Shown here: piece by piece, positions 7,348 through 15,324 of the stretch
How positions within the stretch are numbered: position 1 is the stretch's first letter
Layout: each line of letters begins with the position of its first letter
Assembly: GCA_963839815.1 (NCBI GenBank)
Contig: CAWIWF010000006.1
Coordinates: 992,001-1,056,000 of the forward strand
DNA length: 64,000 nt
Source: JACVRM01 sp963839815
Lineage (GTDB): Bacteria > Actinomycetota > Thermoleophilia > Gaiellales > Gaiellaceae
Direction: 5' to 3'
The notes under the pieces: model-generated
The model's database searches: none
Seen by the model: the letters and a program-made list of their open reading frames with translations, nothing else
Told to the model about the DNA's origin: nothing
Made by a program: the position numbers and the translations under genes

Positions 7348-8118
7348 GTGCTGCTCGCCATCGACGTCGGCAACACCCAGACCGCGCTCGGGCTCTTCGA
7401 GGGCGAGCGCCTCTCCGAGCAGCGGCGGATCGCAACCGAGGCGCACCGCACGGGGGACGAGCTCGGCGCGCTGCTGACGCGCTTGGTGCCGCTCGACGCC
7501 GTCCACGGCATCTGCCTGTCGTCGACGGTGCCTCCCCTCGTCGCCTCCTACGAGGAGCTCGCCGCCGAGTGGGCCCACGCACCCATCCTGGTCGTCGGGC
7601 CGGGGACGCGGACCGGCATCCCGATCCGCTACGACGACCCACGCGAGGTGGGGCCGGACCGGATCGCCAACGCTGTCGCCGCTCGAGAGCGCCACGGCGC
7701 GCCCTGCATCGTGGTCGACTTCGGCACCTCGACAAACTTCGACGTCGTCTCGGCCGCCGGCGAGTACGTCGGCGGGGTGCTCGCGCCAGGGGTCGAGATT
7801 TCCATGGATGCGCTCTTCGCCCGCGCCGCCCGCCTCTTTCACGTCGAGTTCGTCGAGCCGGAGACCGTCATCGGCAAGACCACCGCTGCGGCGCTGCAGT
7901 CGGGGCTCGTCTACGGCTTCGCCGGCCAGGTGGACGCAATCGTCGAGCGCATCCGGGCCGAGCTCGGCTCGACCGACGCGCCCGCCATCGCAACCGGCGG
8001 CCTTGCAGGCCTGATCTCCCCGCATTCGAGCACAATCCAGTCGGTCGACCCCGAGCTCACGCTGCACGGGTTGCGGCTGATCTGGGCGCTCAACGAGGCC
8101 GACCGGCCCGGCCATTGA
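7348..8118 (+). CDS. coaX: Type III pantothenate kinase
   Basis: CoaX phosphorylates pantothenate in the first step of coenzyme A synthesis and belongs to the ASKHA fold, not to the CoaA/PanK families. The 256-residue protein begins LLAIDVGNTQTALGLFEG (phosphate-1 motif with the catalytic Asp), has GPDRIANAVAA, DFGTSTNFDVV (phosphate-2) and GGVLAPGVEISMDALF, and IGKTTAAALQSGLVYG. A glycine-rich ATGGLAGL lies near the end. Start is GTG at 7348, directly at the conserved N-terminus. In Bacillus coaX lies close to the folate genes and lysS, as it does here. Confidence 0.94.
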   Translation: MLLAIDVGNTQTALGLFEGERLSEQRRIATEAHRTGDELGALLTRLVPLDAVHGICLSSTVPPLVASYEELAAEWAHAPILVVGPGTRTGIPIRYDDPREVGPDRIANAVAARERHGAPCIVVDFGTSTNFDVVSAAGEYVGGVLAPGVEISMDALFARAARLFHVEFVEPETVIGKTTAAALQSGLVYGFAGQVDAIVERIRAELGSTDAPAIATGGLAGLISPHSSTIQSVDPELTLHGLRLIWALNEADRPGH

Positions 8119-8195
8119 CGCACGTCACGCCGGGGGCTACGATTCCCGGCCGCGGTTAGCCCCGCGTTCATCTTTTTATGGGCTTGGAGGGTCAC

Positions 8196-8669
8196 GTGAA
8201 GGAAGTCGTCCTAACCCCCGAGGGGTACGAGAAGCTGAAGCAGGAGATCGAGCTCCTCTCGGGCGAGAAGCGCCGTGAGGTGGCGGAGCGGATCCGCATC
8301 GCCCGCGAGTTCGGCGACATCGCCGAGAACGCCGAGTACGACGACGCCAAGAACGAGCAGATGATGCTCGAGCACCGGCTCGCGACGCTCGAGGAGCGCC
8401 TGCGGGCGGCGCGCGTGATCGACACGTCCGAGATCACCGCCGACGTCGTCTCGATCGGGGCCACCGTGCGCCTGCGTGACGTCGACGCGAACAAGACCGT
8501 CGAGTACCAGATCGTCGGCTCGGCCGAGGCCAATCCCGCCGAGAACAAGCTCTCGAACGAGTCGCCTGTCGGCAAGGCGATCATGGGCCACAAGAAGGGC
8601 GAGACCGTCGAGGTCGCTGCCCCCCGCGGCTCGCTCAAGTTCAAGATCCTGGACATCAAGGCCGCCTGA
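8196..8669 (+). CDS. greA: Transcription elongation factor GreA
   Basis: GreA rescues backtracked RNA polymerase by stimulating transcript cleavage through its coiled coil inserted in the secondary channel. The 157-residue protein has the N-terminal coiled coil with the acidic tip (GDIAENAEYDDAKNEQ, where the conserved Asp/Glu act) and the C-terminal FKBP-like domain ending SPVGKAIMGHKKGETVEV and KFKILDI. The GTG at 8196 sits 5 bases after GGAGGG (8185-8190), a better start than the in-frame ATG at 8178, which lies upstream of that ribosome-binding site. A GC hairpin follows the stop. Confidence 0.94.
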   Translation: MKEVVLTPEGYEKLKQEIELLSGEKRREVAERIRIAREFGDIAENAEYDDAKNEQMMLEHRLATLEERLRAARVIDTSEITADVVSIGATVRLRDVDANKTVEYQIVGSAEANPAENKLSNESPVGKAIMGHKKGETVEVAAPRGSLKFKILDIKAA

Positions 8670-8679
8670 GCCTCCAGCC

Positions 8680-8709
8680 GGGCCCGGGCCGATGGAAGCA
8701 CCCGGGCCC
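8680..8709 (+). terminator. Putative hairpin terminator of greA
   Basis: GGGCCCGGG and CCCGGGCCC form a perfect 9-bp stem with a 12-base loop, 11 bases after the greA stop. No U-tract follows, which is common for intrinsic terminators in high-GC actinobacteria. Confidence 0.5.
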
Positions 8710-8738
8710 ACTGCGCGCTCGGAGAGCCGGATGAGCGG

Positions 8739-9242
8739 CTACGAGTCGGCGTGTCGCCACGTGCCGGCGAGGGCGGAGACGCGGTCGGCGCAGCTGTCGC
8801 TGTCTGCCTTCACGTCCAGCGTGTCGCCGTCACGGCTCCAGGTGTAGATCGCGCCCTGCGGGATGCTGGGGCCGCAGAACGCGCCCTGCTGTGGGTTGAT
8901 GTAGTCGGCGACGTCGAAGTTGCCGTCGGGCGACGCCGTGAGTCTCTGCGAGACGGTGAAGTTGTTCTTCAGGTCGATCAGGGCGAACGAGGTCTGGTCG
9001 ATCACGAGGCGTACGGGGCCGGGCGGCGTGGCTTCGAAGCCGGGGTCGAGCTTGCGGAAGTGCGCCGTCCGCTCGACGTCCGCCGGCGTCACGGTGCGCT
9101 CCCAGCTGCCGACCAGCTCATCGGTCACGGGCGTGGTCTGGGCCGACACCCGTTGGGCGTCTCCCTCGTCATCACCGCCGCAGGCCACCGCTCCGCTCGC
9201 GAGCAGCGCAGCTGTCAGTACCAGTGTGAGCACGCGGGTCAT
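8739..9242 (-). CDS. Putative secreted lipoprotein
   Basis: A 167-residue protein of unknown function with an apparent lipoprotein signal: MTRVLTLVLTAALLASGAVAC, then GGDDEGDAQ. The -3 position is Ala rather than Leu, so the lipobox is slightly atypical. The mature part contains GSWERTVTPADVE, a strand-rich middle and TYTWSRDGDTLDVKADSDSC-like segments, reminiscent of small beta-barrel or lipocalin-like domains in which a W/GTW motif recurs (LAGTWRHADS at the end). I chose the ATG at 9242 over the longer frame from 9281 because it begins the signal peptide and follows AGGAGGAG. It is divergent from the adjacent membrane regulator gene, 109 bases away, and could be its target or partner. Confidence 0.7.
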   Translation of the reverse strand: MTRVLTLVLTAALLASGAVACGGDDEGDAQRVSAQTTPVTDELVGSWERTVTPADVERTAHFRKLDPGFEATPPGPVRLVIDQTSFALIDLKNNFTVSQRLTASPDGNFDVADYINPQQGAFCGPSIPQGAIYTWSRDGDTLDVKADSDSCADRVSALAGTWRHADS

Positions 9243-9351
9243 ACCGCTCCTCCTCAGGTCGAATGTCACTGCGCTGCCCACGGTGCGTCGCGTGGGTCAA
9301 CGCGCGCCCACCGGCCGGTCAACGGGAGCCCACAGGGCCATACTTGCCGCG

Positions 9352-12300
9352 ATGCCGCTGGAGTTCCTGGTGCTCGGCTCTCTCGAGGTGCGAGAGGGCG
9401 GTCGAACCGTGCCGCTCGGTCGTGGGAACGAGCGGGCGCTGCTCGCGCTGCTCCTCCTGAACGCCAACGAGCCGGTCTCCACCGAGAGGCTCGTGGACGA
9501 GCTCTGGGGTGAGCGGCCGCCTCCGACCGCCGCCAAGATCGTCCAGAACTACGTCTCGCGTCTTCGCCGGGCACTGACGTCCGCCGCCCCGGAGGAGGAG
9601 GGCCGCCTGCTGACCCGCGAGGCTGGCTACGAGCTGCGGGTCGCGCGCGACGAGCTCGACGAGACGCGCTTCGAGGATCTCGTCACCGCCGGCCGCGCCG
9701 CGCTCGGAGCCGGTGATGTCGAGCGCGCCGCGGCTGATCTCTCCCGGGCCCTGGCGCTCTGGCGAGGCCGTCCGCTGGCCGAGTTCAGCAACCACGAGTT
9801 CGCGCAGGCGGCGATCTCCCGGCTCCAGGAGCGCCGGCTGGTGGCGCTCGAGGAGCGGATCGAAGCGGACCTCCTGCGCGGGCGCCACGCGGATGTCGTC
9901 GCCGAGGTCGAGGCCCTGGTCGCGGAGCATCCGTTTCGCGAGCGCTTCCAGGCGCAGCTGATGCTCGCGCTCTACCGCTCCGGCAGGCAGAGCGATGCTC
10001 TCGCCGCCTACTCGAGCGCCCGTCGGACACTGGCCGAGGAGCTTGGCCTCGAGCCGGGGCCCGAGCTCCGCCGGCTCGAGCAGGCGATCCTCGTCCAGGA
10101 CGAAGGGCTGCTGTTGCCGGCGCGCGAGCGTGCGGCCCCTCCCCCGGAGCCGCCGGCCCACCGTGTCGCAGACCGCACGCCGCGTGCGTCCAGGCTCCGC
10201 CTCGCGGGGCTGGCCGCCGTCCTGGCGGTGGCGATCACGGCAGGGAGCGTGGGACTTGCGCTCGCACGGCGGGACGCGAGCCCGAGCAAGGAAGCCTCCG
10301 TCTCCGCGAACTCGGTAGCGGTGATCGATGCTGAGACCGGCGAGGTGGAGGCCGAGATCGCGGTCGGTCAGACGCCCACGAGTGTCGCCTTCGGGGGTGG
10401 CGCGGTCTGGGCGCTCAACGCCGACGACCAGACCATCTCCCAGATCGACGTCGGGACGCGCCGCGTCCGACAGTTCGGCGTCGGTGAGACGCCGACTGAC
10501 CTCGCGTTCGGAGCCGGCGAGCTCTGGGTCGCGCGAGGCGAGCGCCCCGGCACACTGGTTGGACACCCCGTCGCGACGAGCCTCGCCCGCGTGGACCCCG
10601 CCCTGGGGGACGTCCGAGCCTCGGTCGAGCTGCCGGTCGGGGCCGGATCGGTCTCCAATGCCGTCGACAACCACGTCGCCGTCGCCGGCGGCACCGTCTG
10701 GGCGCTCAACCCCGACTCCTCGCTCTCCCGCATCGAGGCACGCTCTGGACGAGCCACGCACATCGGAGGCGTGCGCGCCGTGGCAGTCGCCGCCGACAGG
10801 CGCGCCGCCTGGGTGCTGACCACCGACGGGTCGCTCGTCCGTGTCGACGCGCGGACACTCAAGGTCGGGCGCCCGATCCGGGTAGCGGCCACCACGCTCG
10901 GCGACATCGAGCTCGGTGCGGGGTCGGTATGGGTGAGCGCGCCGTACGACGGCGTGGTCTGGCGCATCGATCCCGGGCCGCCGCTCGTCATGAAGACGAT
11001 CTCCGTCGGCCCAGGTGTCGACAAGCTCGCCTTCGGTGAGGGTGCGCTCTGGGCCGCGAGCGGCCTCGTCGGCCGCATCTCGCGCATCGACCCTGGCAGC
11101 GACAGCATCAGCGCGACGGTCGCGGTCGGCAACACGCCGCGAGGTCTCACCGTGGGCGACGGTCGGATCTGGGTCACCGTCGGTGGCTCAGCCGGACGGA
11201 TCGAGGCGGCTGCTCGCTCCGGCGCAACGACGGGCGTGCGGCCGATGCCCGACTCGTTCTGCGGCGGGCTGCTCGCCGGCACCGGGAGGTCTGACGTCCT
11301 CATCGTCTCCGATCTGCCGCTCCAGGGCGGCAGTGCGTTCCCGACCCTGCAGATGAGCCAGGCCGTTGCGTTCGTGCTGCGCCAACACGACTTCCGCGCG
11401 GGCCGTTACCGCGTCGCCTACCAGTCGTGCGATGACTCGACCGCGCAGACGGGAATCTTCGACGCGGCCAAGTGCGCCTCGAACGGCTCGGCCTACGGCG
11501 CCAATCCCGACGTCATCGGAGTCGTCGGGCCCTTCAACTCCGGTTGCGCCTTCGCCCTCATTCCAGCGGCCAATGCGAGCCCCGGGGGAGCGCTGCCCGT
11601 CGTCTCGCCGACGACGTCGATCGTCGGCCTGACGAGACCCGCGCCGCGCGCGCCGCGTCAGGCGTTGGCGCGGCTGTACCCCACCGGTCGCCGGAACTAC
11701 GTTCGTCTCTCGCCGACAGAGGACTACGAGGCCGCGGCAAACGCCATGCTCGCCCGCCGCCTCGGGCTGCGGCGCCTGGCCGTGCTCCACGACGGCGACG
11801 AGCTCTTCGGCGTCCCGCGCGCCGTCTACTTTCGTCGCGCGGCGGCGCGACTGGGACTGCGGGTGGTCAGCAACCGTCGCTGGGACCCGGGGGATCCCGG
11901 CTATGGGCTCCTTGCGGCGACGGTCGCGAGGAGCCGCCCGGACGGCGTCTTTCTCGGCGGCGGGCTCTACACCAACGGCGCACAGCTCATTCGCGACCTC
12001 CGCGACGAGCTCCCCGCAGGCGTCCCGATCCTCGCACCCCAGTTCCTGCCCGTCGCCGCCCTCGTGGAGGAGGCGGGGGAGGCGGCGCTCGGTACCTATG
12101 TCAGTCTTCCCGGCGCGATCCTCGAGCGGCTGCCCCCTGCCGGAGCGCGTTTCGTCCGTGAGTTCGGCTCCCTCCAGCCCGCCGGCCGAGTGCAGATCTC
12201 GTCGGTGTACGCCGCCCAGGCGACCGAGTTGCTGCTGGCAGCGATCGCCCGCTCGGACGGCAGCCGCGAGTCCGTCCGTCGGCAGCTCCTCGCCGCGCGG

Positions 12301-12471
12301 ACGACCGACGGGATCCTCGGCGACTTCCGGATCACCTCCAGCGGCGACACGACGCTGCAGGAGGTGACGCTACTCAGAGTCGTTCGCGGAGGCGGCGAGC
12401 AGCGCCTGGCGAGCTACGAGGGTGCCCGCCTCGTGGCCCGGCTGGTGCCGCCGCGGCGCCTCGTCGAGTAG
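9352..12471 (+). CDS. Membrane-spanning SARP/BTAD regulator fused to beta-propeller and ligand-binding domain
   Basis: A 1039-residue multidomain protein. Residues 1-95 are an OmpR-type winged helix of the SARP class (VLGSLEVREGGRTVPLGRG, VSTERLVDELWGERPP, IVQNYVSRLRRAL). Residues 100-245 are a helical BTAD domain (ALWRGRPLAEF, LQERRLVALEERIEADLLRG, ELGLEPGPELRRLEQAIL). One hydrophobic helix spans 283-304. Residues 320-625 hold seven repeats of the pattern VG-TP-(x)n-AFG-G-(x)W, for instance VGQTPTSVAFGGGAVWALN and VGNTPRGLTVGDGRIWVTV, which should form a seven-bladed beta-propeller. Residues 645-1035 resemble a type-1 periplasmic-binding (Leu/Ile/Val-receptor) domain: GVVGPFNSGCAFALIPAAN, LPVVSPTTS, RRLAVLHDGDELFG, and YAAQATELLLAAIARSDG. 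The likely topology is a cytoplasmic DNA-binding half and an outer sensor half, a CadC-like one-component receptor. The start is the ATG at 9352. Ligand and targets are unknown. Confidence 0.88.
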   Translation: MPLEFLVLGSLEVREGGRTVPLGRGNERALLALLLLNANEPVSTERLVDELWGERPPPTAAKIVQNYVSRLRRALTSAAPEEEGRLLTREAGYELRVARDELDETRFEDLVTAGRAALGAGDVERAAADLSRALALWRGRPLAEFSNHEFAQAAISRLQERRLVALEERIEADLLRGRHADVVAEVEALVAEHPFRERFQAQLMLALYRSGRQSDALAAYSSARRTLAEELGLEPGPELRRLEQAILVQDEGLLLPARERAAPPPEPPAHRVADRTPRASRLRLAGLAAVLAVAITAGSVGLALARRDASPSKEASVSANSVAVIDAETGEVEAEIAVGQTPTSVAFGGGAVWALNADDQTISQIDVGTRRVRQFGVGETPTDLAFGAGELWVARGERPGTLVGHPVATSLARVDPALGDVRASVELPVGAGSVSNAVDNHVAVAGGTVWALNPDSSLSRIEARSGRATHIGGVRAVAVAADRRAAWVLTTDGSLVRVDARTLKVGRPIRVAATTLGDIELGAGSVWVSAPYDGVVWRIDPGPPLVMKTISVGPGVDKLAFGEGALWAASGLVGRISRIDPGSDSISATVAVGNTPRGLTVGDGRIWVTVGGSAGRIEAAARSGATTGVRPMPDSFCGGLLAGTGRSDVLIVSDLPLQGGSAFPTLQMSQAVAFVLRQHDFRAGRYRVAYQSCDDSTAQTGIFDAAKCASNGSAYGANPDVIGVVGPFNSGCAFALIPAANASPGGALPVVSPTTSIVGLTRPAPRAPRQALARLYPTGRRNYVRLSPTEDYEAAANAMLARRLGLRRLAVLHDGDELFGVPRAVYFRRAAARLGLRVVSNRRWDPGDPGYGLLAATVARSRPDGVFLGGGLYTNGAQLIRDLRDELPAGVPILAPQFLPVAALVEEAGEAALGTYVSLPGAILERLPPAGARFVREFGSLQPAGRVQISSVYAAQATELLLAAIARSDGSRESVRRQLLAARTTDGILGDFRITSSGDTTLQEVTLLRVVRGGGEQRLASYEGARLVARLVPPRRLVE

Positions 12472-12562
12472 CCCTGCCCGGACTCGCCGCCTCATGGCCG
12501 GCCTGACGCGCACTCCGCCCGTTGCGGAGGGCCGAGGCGCCCCGGCCCTCCGCCCGCAGGCG

Positions 12563-12922
12563 CTAGAGCGAGGGGAGCGTCGGGTGCGCGTCGTGCCGGT
12601 GGTGGAGCCCGCGTCCGAGCAGGGCGGCACCGAGGAGCAGCGCCGCGATGCCGGCGGCTCCGCCGGCGTCGACGGTGGCGTCGCCCCAGTCGAAGCCGCG
12701 TCGCGTGACGACGACCTGGACGGAGGCAGGCGAGTCGATCGGCCCGAGCGCTCGGGAGAACGCACGGTCGTCGGGGCTGCGGCTGAGCGTCGCCGAGCGC
12801 TCGAGCGCGGGTGCGCGGGCGAACGAGCGGTCGTCGGGGCTCGTGGCGGCGAGCGCGGAGGGAAGGGCGAGCGCCGTGAAGGCCAGGAGGGCGCCGCCGA
12901 GGCTGAGGATCCGTGCGAACAC
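12563..12922 (-). CDS. Small secreted or membrane-anchored protein with PDDR motif repeats
   Basis: A 119-residue protein read from GTG at 12922, preceded by GGAGAGGAG at good spacing. It opens with a signal peptide (VFARILSLGGALLAFTALALPSALA), carries a repeated motif SPDDRSFARA / SPDDRAFSRA in the mature part, and ends with one transmembrane segment (GIAALLLGAALLG) and a His/Arg tail (RGLHHRHDAHPTLP). The layout suggests a short outer segment tethered to the membrane. No known function; longer frames in this region are overlaps. It converges on the regulator gene and diverges from lysS. Confidence 0.7.
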   Translation of the reverse strand: MFARILSLGGALLAFTALALPSALAATSPDDRSFARAPALERSATLSRSPDDRAFSRALGPIDSPASVQVVVTRRGFDWGDATVDAGGAAGIAALLLGAALLGRGLHHRHDAHPTLPSL

Positions 12923-13107
12923 TGTGACTCCTCTCCGGGTCGACCGCCCTGTGCGGTCGGCGTGCACCCACCGTGCGTGGCGCGGGTCACTGCTCGTCCA
13001 CGTCGCGGTCACGGCCCGGTGACGGCGAGCCACCGAGGGCACGGTCGACTCTCTCGCACGCCTGCTGCGACGAGCCCGGTGGCGGCAGCCCCTAGACTCG
13101 CCGCCTG

Positions 13108-14487
13108 ATGGCCGGCCTGCCGAAGCGCTTCCCCGATCGCGTCGACGTCGCCTCCGTGCGCGCGGAGGCCGAGAGGATCGAGCCAGGCCAGGAGGGTGAG
13201 GAGCCGCGCCGGCTCGCAGGCCGTGTGATGGCACGCCGCGACATGGGCAAGCTCGTGTTTCTCGACCTCGTCGACCGTACAGGGCGCATCCAGCTCTTCT
13301 GCCAGCCGGCCGAGCTCGGCGAGCTCGACGTCTCGCTCGGCGACCTTGTGGGCGTCGAGGGCCCGGCGATGCGGACCCGCCGCGGCGAGCCGTCACTGCG
13401 CGTGCGCAACCTCGAGCTGCTGGCCCGCAACACGCGGCCCTTGCCCGACACGTTCCACGGGCTGCAGGACGTCGAGCTCCGCTACCGCAAGCGCTACCTC
13501 GACCTGCTGATGAGCGAGGAGACGCGCGCCGACTTCGTGCTGCGCTCTCGCATGGTCACGGCCATCCGCCGCTACCTGGACGCCCATGGCTTCGTCGAGG
13601 TCGAGACGCCGGTGCTCCAGCCCCGCTACGGGGGCGCCTTCGCCGAGCCGTTCGTGACGCACCACAACGAGCTCGACCAGGACCTCTACCTGCGCATCGC
13701 CACCGAGCTCTACCTCAAGCGCCTGATCGTCGGCGGGCTCGAGCGGGTGTACGAGCTCGGCAAGGACTTCCGCAACGAGAGCGTCTCCTACAAGCACCAG
13801 CCGGAGTTCACGATGCTCGAGTGGTACGAGGCCTACGCCGACTACCGCGACACGATGGCGCGGATCGAGGAGCTCGTCGCCCAGGTGGCCGTCGAGACGG
13901 TCGGCGGCACCCAGGTGTCCTTCCGCGGGCACGAGCTCGACCTGGCTCCGCCGTGGCGGCGGCTGAAGCTCGTCGACGCGCTCGAGGAACAGGGCCTCTG
14001 GACGCGCGAGCCCGCCGAGCTGCGCGCCCGACTCGAGGAGCGCGGCACCGATACCGGCGCCGACCGCACCTGGGCCCAGCTCGTCGACCACGCGCTCAGC
14101 GCCTACGTCGAGCCGTCGCTGATCGAGCCGACGATCCTCCACGACTACCCGGTGGAACTGTCGCCGTTCGCGCGGACGACGGACGAGGACTCGTCGATCG
14201 TCGAGCGCTTCGAGTACTACGTCGCCGGCATGGAGCTCGGCAACGCCTTCTCCGAGCTGAACGACGCCGACGAGCAGGCGGCGCGGTTCGCGATGCAGGC
14301 CGGCGAGGGCGAGGGCGGCAACGTCGAGGCGGAGCCGGGCGACCCTGACTACGTCGAGGCGCTCTCGTACGGCATGCCGCCGACGGGCGGTCTCGGCCTC
14401 GGGATCGACCGGCTGGCGATGGTGTTGTCGGGCCGCGAGACCATCCGCGACGTGATCCTCTTCCCGGCGCTGCGCGAGCGTCCCTGA
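13108..14487 (+). CDS. lysS: Lysine--tRNA ligase (class II)
   Basis: LysS charges tRNA-Lys. The 459-residue protein has an N-terminal OB-fold anticodon-binding domain (LAGRVMARRDMGKLVFLDL... GRIQLF), then the class II catalytic core: motif 1 around FVEVETPVLQPRYGGAFAEPF, motif 2 around DFRNESVSYKHQPEFTMLEWYEAY, and motif 3 GGLGLGIDRLAMVLSG near the C-terminus. It starts at the ATG at 13108 and is shorter than typical LysS (about 490-500 residues), mostly at the N-terminus. In Bacillus lysS lies just before the clpC operon; here the polysaccharide cluster intervenes. Confidence 0.95.
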   Translation: MAGLPKRFPDRVDVASVRAEAERIEPGQEGEEPRRLAGRVMARRDMGKLVFLDLVDRTGRIQLFCQPAELGELDVSLGDLVGVEGPAMRTRRGEPSLRVRNLELLARNTRPLPDTFHGLQDVELRYRKRYLDLLMSEETRADFVLRSRMVTAIRRYLDAHGFVEVETPVLQPRYGGAFAEPFVTHHNELDQDLYLRIATELYLKRLIVGGLERVYELGKDFRNESVSYKHQPEFTMLEWYEAYADYRDTMARIEELVAQVAVETVGGTQVSFRGHELDLAPPWRRLKLVDALEEQGLWTREPAELRARLEERGTDTGADRTWAQLVDHALSAYVEPSLIEPTILHDYPVELSPFARTTDEDSSIVERFEYYVAGMELGNAFSELNDADEQAARFAMQAGEGEGGNVEAEPGDPDYVEALSYGMPPTGGLGLGIDRLAMVLSGRETIRDVILFPALRERP

Positions 14488-14517
14488 GCGGAGCCGGCTC
14501 GGCCGGCCGCGTCTGCG

Positions 14518-15324
14518 CTACGCGCCGCCGCGAGCGAGCCGGGGGCGGGCGCGAAGCAGCCGCCGGCGCGGCTCGGCGGCCTCGCCCGGCGGCGGCAGCC
14601 GGTGCACGGCGTCGGCGCCGAAGAGGCCGGTCGCCACGCGCTCCGAGAGGTCACGGACACGGCCGAGGGTGGAGCGGTAGAGCTCCGGCGGGCCGCCGAG
14701 CGGGTCGGCGAGCTCCGGCGGGGGCTCGTCGCTGCCGCTCCGCAGGGCGTCAGCGGCGGCGACCGCCTGGCGTGCGCGCTCGACCGGGTCGCGGCCGGGC
14801 GGACGGCCGGCCCGCTCGAGCAGCGTTACCAGCTCGCCCATGGTGAACGTCCGCTCGCGGTGCGCGTGGGCGTCGACGACCGCGGTGGCGACATGCCGTC
14901 GCTCGAATCCGATCACCAGGTCTGCTCCGCGCAGGTCGCGGCGCAGGACGCACTGGGCGCGGTGCGCGCTCAGGTCGAGCCCGAGCGCAGCCGCCGTGTC
15001 GATGGCCTCAGGCAGCGCCGGCACGTCCTCGCCCAGCTCGAGGACGCCGGCCGAGGAGACCGACACCGGGAGGGTGCCGAGGAGCGCGCGCAGGAACCCC
15101 TCCGCGGCTGGACTGCGCACGCGGTTGCCCGTGCAGATGACGACGATCTCGAACGCCCGCGCGGCGACGGGCTCAGGCCGCTCCACCGGGCCGTAGCGGG
15201 ACGTGATCTCGTGAGCCAGCTCCTCGAGCTCGTCCAGGCGGCGGAAGAACTCACCGATGAAAGCCTCCGGTTCGTCCGCCACGCGATCCACATTACCCCC
15301 GTCGTTGCTGGTCACACCGGTCAT
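14518..15324 (-). CDS. Low-molecular-weight protein tyrosine phosphatase-like protein
   Basis: A 268-residue protein with an LMW-PTP core. The P-loop is C64-TGNRV-R70-S in FEIVVICTGNRVRSPAAEG (C-x5-R-S), followed by VSVSSAGV and the pattern of an acid-loop DP (LADPLGGPPELYRST). The usual second Cys of the family loop (CxGNxCRS) is Val here. It has extra N-terminal (about 55 residues, acidic helix) and C-terminal Arg-rich extensions compared with the roughly 150-residue family norm. It is the last gene of a minus-strand operon headed by a BY-kinase, so it likely plays the Wzb-like role of dephosphorylating that kinase. The ATG at 15324 overlaps the upstream glycosyltransferase stop (ATGA). Confidence 0.82.
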   Translation of the reverse strand: MTGVTSNDGGNVDRVADEPEAFIGEFFRRLDELEELAHEITSRYGPVERPEPVAARAFEIVVICTGNRVRSPAAEGFLRALLGTLPVSVSSAGVLELGEDVPALPEAIDTAAALGLDLSAHRAQCVLRRDLRGADLVIGFERRHVATAVVDAHAHRERTFTMGELVTLLERAGRPPGRDPVERARQAVAAADALRSGSDEPPPELADPLGGPPELYRSTLGRVRDLSERVATGLFGADAVHRLPPPGEAAEPRRRLLRARPRLARGGA

